The notes under the pieces: generated by a model | Databases searched by the model: none | What the model was told of the DNA's origin: nothing | Seen by the model: the letters and a program-made list of their open reading frames with translations, nothing else | Assembly: GCA_004555055.1 (NCBI GenBank) | Contig: SFJN01000090.1 | Location: 1 to 10,327 of the forward strand | Source of the DNA: Bacteroidales bacterium | GTDB lineage: Bacteria; Bacteroidota; Bacteroidia; Bacteroidales; Bacteroidaceae | Direction: 5' to 3' | Length of the DNA: 10,327 nt | Position numbers and translations under genes: made by a program | In this document: piece after piece, positions 6,217 through 10,327 of the stretch | How positions within the stretch are numbered: the stretch's first letter is position 1 | Layout: each line of letters starts with the position of its first letter

Positions 6217-8070
6217 ATGGAACCCTTGAAACACGAATGCGGCATCGCAATGGTGCGCCTGCTCAAACCACTGGACTACTACCGGAAGAAATACGGCACC
6301 GACAAATATGCCCTCAGCAAACTCTATCTGATGATGGAGAAACAGCACAACCGCGGACAGGAAGGTGCCGGAATGGCCTGCGTAAAACTCAACGGAAAGC
6401 CTGGGCACGAATATATGTACCGCGAAAAGGCTGAAGGCAAGGATGCCATCACCAAGGTCTTCGCCAGCGTCTACAGGCAAATGGCTGGAGACAATGCCGA
6501 CGGACCGGCTGAAATTACCACCACCGATGACATTCCCGGAGAAAGGCCACCATTCCTCGGTGAACTCTATATGGGACATCTCAGATACTCCACCACCGGA
6601 CGTGGCGGACTGAAATACGTGCACCCCTTCCTGCGCCGCAACAACTGGAAGGCAAAGAACCTCTGCCTCTGCGGAAACTTCAACATGACGAACATCAGCG
6701 AAGTGTTCGCCCATCTTGTCGCCCAGGGACAAAGTCCGCGCGTTTACAGCGACTCCTACATCATGCTCGAAATCATGGGGCACCGTCTCGACCGCGAGGT
6801 GGAACGGCTCTTCGTCCAGGCGCAGGAACAGGGTCTCGAAGGCACGGACATTACGGACTACATCGACGCGCACGTGGACATCGCCAATGTGCTGAAGACT
6901 TCCATGCCGCTCTTCGACGGCGGATATGTGGTGTGCGGACTCACCGGAAGCGGCGAATTCTTTGCCATGCGCGACCCTCACGGCATACGTCCGGCATTCT
7001 ATTACATCAGCGACGAACTGGTGACATGTGCCAGCGAACGCCCCGTGCTGCAGACCACCTTCGACCTGGCTACAAAGGAGGTGCATGAACTGCTGCCAGG
7101 ACAGGCCATCATTGTCAGGGCATCGGGCGAAACCGTCGTACAGCAGATTATCGAACCCCAGGAATACCTGCCCTGCTCCTTCGAACGCATCTACTTCAGC
7201 CGTGGAAACGACCTCGATATCTACAACGAACGCAAGGCACTGGGACACCAGCTTACGGACAAAATCCTCGAAGCCGTGGAGGGCGACACCGAACATACCG
7301 TCTTTTCATACATCCCCAACACGGCCGAAGTGGCGTATTACGGACTCATCGAGGGAGTGGAAGACCATACCCCACGCGTCAGGGCTGAAAAGGTGGTGTC
7401 GAAAGACATCAAACTCCGTACGTTCATTGCCGAAAGCGGCGTGCGGAACGACCTTGCAGCTCACGTCTACGACATCACCTTCGGGTCCCTCAAACCATAT
7501 GTCGACAACCTGGTGGTCATCGACGACAGCATTGTCCGCGGTACCACCCTGCGCGAAAGCATCATCAAGATTCTCGACCGCCTGCATCCGAAGAAAATGG
7601 TCATCGTCAGTTCGGCACCGCAAATACGCTACCCCGATTTCTACGGTATCGACATGAGCCGCATCGGCGACTTCATAGCCTTCCAGGCGTGCGTGGCGCT
7701 CCATCATGAACGACATACGGATGGGATGCTGCACACCGTATACAACGAATGCCGCGAGATGCTTGACAAAGGCGACATTGCACCCGACCGGAATCCCGTA
7801 CGCCGGCTCTATGCTCCCTTCACCGCTGAAGAACTGTCGGAAAAGATGGCACAACTCCTCAGACCCGAAGGTGTCACCACACCCATCACACTCGTCTTCC
7901 AGAGCATCGAAGGACTCCACCGGGCCATCCCGAACCATCCCGGCGACTGGTACTTCACGGGGCACTACCCCACTCCCGGCGGCCTGCGACTACTGCTGGC
8001 CTCGTACGTGGAATGGTACGAAAAGCAGCATAGAGAGAGCAGCGACAAGGCATCCGGCCCCAGCCTTTAG
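6217..8070 (+). CDS. Amidophosphoribosyltransferase-like protein, long divergent PurF
   Basis: Predicted to use glutamine and PRPP to make phosphoribosylamine, the first step of purine synthesis. The 617-residue product begins with a short propeptide and Cys8 (HECGIAM), the expected class II glutaminase nucleophile. It continues with HNRGQEGAG (44-52), GHLRYSTTG (120-128), Asp179 in YSDSY, RDPHGIRP (252-259) and the PRPP-binding VVIDDSIVRGTT (433-444). The C-terminal SIEGL (563-567) and YFTGHYPT (579-586) match the PurF end. It is over 100 residues longer than usual PurF (about 470-505), with extra sequence before GHLRYST and between YGID (476-479) and SIEGL. The usual Asn-Gly of the oxyanion hole appears as Cys152-Gly153. 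Start 6217 is preferred over an in-frame ATG at 6115, which lies in a leader hairpin. It may be a specialised paralogue, so no symbol is given. pyrG follows after 106 bases. Confidence 0.85.
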   Translation: MEPLKHECGIAMVRLLKPLDYYRKKYGTDKYALSKLYLMMEKQHNRGQEGAGMACVKLNGKPGHEYMYREKAEGKDAITKVFASVYRQMAGDNADGPAEITTTDDIPGERPPFLGELYMGHLRYSTTGRGGLKYVHPFLRRNNWKAKNLCLCGNFNMTNISEVFAHLVAQGQSPRVYSDSYIMLEIMGHRLDREVERLFVQAQEQGLEGTDITDYIDAHVDIANVLKTSMPLFDGGYVVCGLTGSGEFFAMRDPHGIRPAFYYISDELVTCASERPVLQTTFDLATKEVHELLPGQAIIVRASGETVVQQIIEPQEYLPCSFERIYFSRGNDLDIYNERKALGHQLTDKILEAVEGDTEHTVFSYIPNTAEVAYYGLIEGVEDHTPRVRAEKVVSKDIKLRTFIAESGVRNDLAAHVYDITFGSLKPYVDNLVVIDDSIVRGTTLRESIIKILDRLHPKKMVIVSSAPQIRYPDFYGIDMSRIGDFIAFQACVALHHERHTDGMLHTVYNECREMLDKGDIAPDRNPVRRLYAPFTAEELSEKMAQLLRPEGVTTPITLVFQSIEGLHRAIPNHPGDWYFTGHYPTPGGLRLLLASYVEWYEKQHRESSDKASGPSL

Positions 8071-8176
8071 CCTGCATTGACACTATGCTGCACCTGCTGC
8101 AAGGACATTCGCAACGGAATACAATGCTTGCTTTAAAAAAAAGACACAAAAACACCTTCATACATCTTCCTTCATC

Positions 8177-9781
8177 ATGTCACCAAAATTCATATTCGTA
8201 ACGGGCGGCGTAGTTTCGTCCCTTGGTAAGGGCATCATTTCCTCCTCCATCGGCAAACTGCTCCAGGCCCGAGGATACCGTATCACCATCCAGAAGTTCG
8301 ACCCCTACATCAACATCGACCCCGGAACACTCAACCCCTACGAACATGGCGAATGCTACGTGACGGACGATGGCATGGAGACGGACCTCGACCTCGGACA
8401 CTACGAACGCTTTACCGGCATCCACACCACACGCAACAATTCCGTCACTACAGGACGCATCTACAAAGCCGTCATTGACCGCGAACGCCGTGGCGACTAT
8501 CTCGGAAAGACCATACAGGTGGTGCCGCACATCACCGATGAAATCAAACGGCGCATACGCCTGTCGGCGGCAAACGGCGAATATGACTTCATCATCACCG
8601 AAATCGGAGGCACCATCGGCGACATCGAGAGTGCGCCGTTCATGGAAGCCATACGACAGATGCGCTGGGAACTGGGCAAGGATGCCTGCAACGTACATCT
8701 CACCTACGTGCCGTATCTCAAGGCTGCCGACGAACTGAAGACAAAGCCTACACAGCATTCCGTCAAGGAAATGCAGGGAATGGGAATCCAGCCCGACGTG
8801 CTGATACTGCGCACGGAGAAGCACCTCGACCAAGCCATCCTGCTCAAGGTGGCAAACTTCTGCAACGTTGCCCCCGACTGCGTGGTACAGAGCGAAGACC
8901 TTCCGAGCATCTACGAAGTGCCTGTCAACATGCAACGCCAAGGCCTGGATGCTGCCATACTGCGACGCCTGGAACTGCCCGTGGGCGAAACGCCCGCACT
9001 CGGACCCTGGCGAAACTTCCTCGAACGCATGCACCATGCCACACTGGAGACACACATCGCACTCGTCGGGAAATACGACCTGCAGGATGCCTACAAAAGC
9101 ATACGCGAAGCGCTCGTACAGGCCGGTATCTACAACGACCGCAAGGTACGCCTGCACTTTGTGAACAGTGAACACCTCAACGAAGAGAACATCGAGGAAA
9201 GTCTTGAGGGAATGGCAGGAGTGGTCATCTGCCCCGGATTCGGACAGCGCGGCATCGAAGGCAAGATTCTGGCCGCACAGTATACCCGCACACACGACAT
9301 CCCCACCTTCGGCATCTGTCTCGGCATGCAGATGATGGTCATCGAATTTGCCCGCAACGTCCTCGGACTGACCGACGCCAACAGTGCGGAAATGGACAGC
9401 CATACACCCAACAACGTCATCGACCTCATGGAGGAACAGAAGAACGTGACCGCAATGGGAGGCACCATGCGTCTCGGAGCCTACGACTGCGACCTGCTGC
9501 CGGGCAGCCACGTACGAGCCATCTACGATGTCGACCGCATCCGCGAACGCCATCGCCACCGCTACGAATTCAACAACCGATTTATCGAGGCATACGAATC
9601 GGCAGGAATGCACTGCGTGGGACGGAATCCCGAATCGAATCTCGTGGAGATTGTGGAGATTCCCGAGTTGCGCTGGTACATCGGTGCACAGTTCCACCCC
9701 GAATACTCCAGCACGGTGCTCCATCCGCATCCCCTCTTCCTTGATTTCATCCGCGAGGCCATGAAGTCTGAAGACAAGTGA
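8177..9781 (+). CDS. pyrG: CTP synthase
   Basis: Converts UTP to CTP using ATP and glutamine, the last step of pyrimidine nucleotide synthesis; cytoplasmic, forms tetramers. The 534-residue length is close to the usual 535-545. The N-terminal synthase domain has the P-loop SSLGKG with Lys18, Lys40 in QKFDPYIN, Asp72 in DLDLGHYERF and Glu142 in EIGGTIGDIES. The C-terminal class I glutaminase domain has the nucleophile Cys381 in GICLGMQMM and His507/Glu509 in FHPEYSS. All key residues are present, so the enzyme should be active. The ATG at 8177 gives the standard N-terminus. It follows the purF-like gene by 106 bases with no clear terminator or -7 box between, so co-transcription is likely. The ORF is followed by a perfect 12-bp hairpin terminator. 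Confidence 0.98.
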   Translation: MSPKFIFVTGGVVSSLGKGIISSSIGKLLQARGYRITIQKFDPYINIDPGTLNPYEHGECYVTDDGMETDLDLGHYERFTGIHTTRNNSVTTGRIYKAVIDRERRGDYLGKTIQVVPHITDEIKRRIRLSAANGEYDFIITEIGGTIGDIESAPFMEAIRQMRWELGKDACNVHLTYVPYLKAADELKTKPTQHSVKEMQGMGIQPDVLILRTEKHLDQAILLKVANFCNVAPDCVVQSEDLPSIYEVPVNMQRQGLDAAILRRLELPVGETPALGPWRNFLERMHHATLETHIALVGKYDLQDAYKSIREALVQAGIYNDRKVRLHFVNSEHLNEENIEESLEGMAGVVICPGFGQRGIEGKILAAQYTRTHDIPTFGICLGMQMMVIEFARNVLGLTDANSAEMDSHTPNNVIDLMEEQKNVTAMGGTMRLGAYDCDLLPGSHVRAIYDVDRIRERHRHRYEFNNRFIEAYESAGMHCVGRNPESNLVEIVEIPELRWYIGAQFHPEYSSTVLHPHPLFLDFIREAMKSEDK

Positions 9782-9815
9782 TAATACCCTGACAAGCCAA
9801 AGATATGGTTGCAGC

Positions 9816-9862
9816 AGACACCGGAAACCCGCCCCCATATGGATTTCCGGTGTCTTTGTCTT
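9816..9862 (+). terminator. Intrinsic terminator after pyrG
   Basis: AGACACCGGAAA (9816-9827) is perfectly complementary to TTTCCGGTGTCT (9844-9855) with a 16-base loop. The tail TTTGTCTTA is only moderately T-rich, but the 12-bp stem is strong and begins 35 bases after the pyrG stop codon. Confidence 0.8.
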
Positions 9863-10177
9863 ATGGTATCTGAAGGCTTATAGGATACGGAAGGCAGTAC
9901 TTTCCCGAAATAAGACGATTGCCATGCCGCTACGGAAGTCCTGTACCCAAGCCGGTTTATAGCCCCCGAAATACGGCGTTGGAATCGAGGCAAGCGGACG
10001 AGTGTGCAATTTTTTCCGACGCCCGTTTACAGTTAAGTTCAGCCTTCATAACCCCATCGTTAACGCGCTGAGAATGGCCTCGGAAGCCACCACGACTTGC
10101 CTTGGCTCCAAATATCGCAAAATCGGAAAAGAGGGGAATATTGGGGATTTTACGGCATTTTCCGGCCGGAAAACCGG
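9863..10177. other. Intergenic region with no gene recognised
   Basis: About 315 bases after the pyrG terminator. Open frames occur on both strands, but they overlap one another, lack recognisable motifs or signal peptides, and run into the repeat array to the right. No tRNA fold was recognised. ACGGCATTTTC occurs at 10152-10162 and again at 10270-10280, so the repeat-like sequence may begin slightly before the array proper. Confidence 0.6.
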
Positions 10178-10327
10178 AAACATCGGACTTCTTTGCCACA
10201 AAGTACGGAGGTTTTCCATCAAAAGTACGGAGGTTTGTGCCCAAGAAGTCCGATGTTTTTGCCCAAAACACGGCATTTTCTGAATTTTTCACCGCATTTT
10301 TTTAGTTTTTTGCCGCGAAATCCGATG
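10178..10327. repeat. Degenerate 22-bp tandem repeat array, running off the window
   Basis: Units start every 22 bases at 10178, 10200, 10222, 10244, 10266 and 10288. Units 2 and 3 share AAAGTACGGAGGTTT exactly (10200-10214 and 10222-10236). Units 3 and 4 both end in TGCCCA. Later units keep a central CGG or CCG followed by a T-run but drift. Unit length is not a multiple of three and there are no unique spacers, so it is neither a protein repeat nor CRISPR. Unit 1 (10179-10193) and unit 4 (10243-10257) are also perfect reverse complements over 15 bases. The right edge is not in view. Confidence 0.75.

Noticed and set aside
2284..9802. Identical 14-mer CTGACAAGCCAAAG at 2284-2297 and 9789-9802, both just after a stop codon
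   Set aside because: One match of this length in 10 kb is not far from chance, the first copy overlaps a stop codon, and no further copies or structure were seen.
8180..9838. Long antisense open frame opposite pyrG (552 codons), and similar ones opposite the purF-like and ugd genes
   Set aside because: The opposite strand carries complete conserved enzymes with all catalytic motifs; these frames have no motifs and arise from the codon bias of the real genes.
9957..10292. Overlapping short proteins on both strands at the right end
   Set aside because: Their repeated peptide pieces come from the 22-bp DNA repeat read in shifting frames.
10178..10327. CRISPR array
   Set aside because: Units of 22 bases abut each other with no unique spacers and diverge between copies; no cas genes are present.

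Overview
The window looks like chromosomal DNA of a member of the Bacteroidales, most likely Prevotellaceae. The evidence is the promoter style (-7 boxes of the form TAnnTTTG with little or no Shine-Dalgarno), a small exported protein ending in a type IX secretion (T9SS)-like sorting domain, a membrane-spanning TPR/coiled-coil/HTH regulator of a kind typical of Bacteroidetes, and a long purF-like gene placed just before pyrG. The genus assignment is inference.

Layout. 1-538: no convincing gene; it holds two poly-C tracts, one candidate promoter and a hairpin just before the first gene. 539-2287 (+): a putative lipoprotein with TPRs, one membrane segment, a long coiled coil and a LuxR-like HTH. 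2432-2845 (+): a 137-aa secreted protein with its own -7 box. 2889-2944: a strong hairpin terminator shared with the convergent ugd gene at 2992-4422 (-). 4423-4694: a divergent promoter region. 4695-5348 (+): a YihX-like HAD hydrolase followed by a terminator. 5433-5926: noncoding DNA with a compound inverted repeat and two palindromes upstream of a promoter. 5942-6216: a hairpin-rich leader. 6217-8070 (+): a divergent, long amidophosphoribosyltransferase (purF-like). 8177-9781 (+): CTP synthase pyrG, then a terminator. 9863-10327: no gene; it ends in a degenerate 22-bp tandem array that runs off the window.

How the genes work together. The purF-like and pyrG genes are probably one transcript linking glutamine-dependent purine entry and CTP formation. 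ugd makes UDP-glucuronate for surface polysaccharide, but no glycan genes are adjacent, so it appears to be a stand-alone unit. The TPR/HTH protein is probably a signal-transducing transcription regulator whose target is not shown here; the neighbouring small secreted protein is one candidate.

The most unusual features are the hairpin-rich purF-like leader with an 18-codon ORF ending inside a hairpin arm, the divergent glutaminase motif of the purF-like protein, and the 22-bp array. No CRISPR array, insertion sequence, tRNA or rRNA was recognised.
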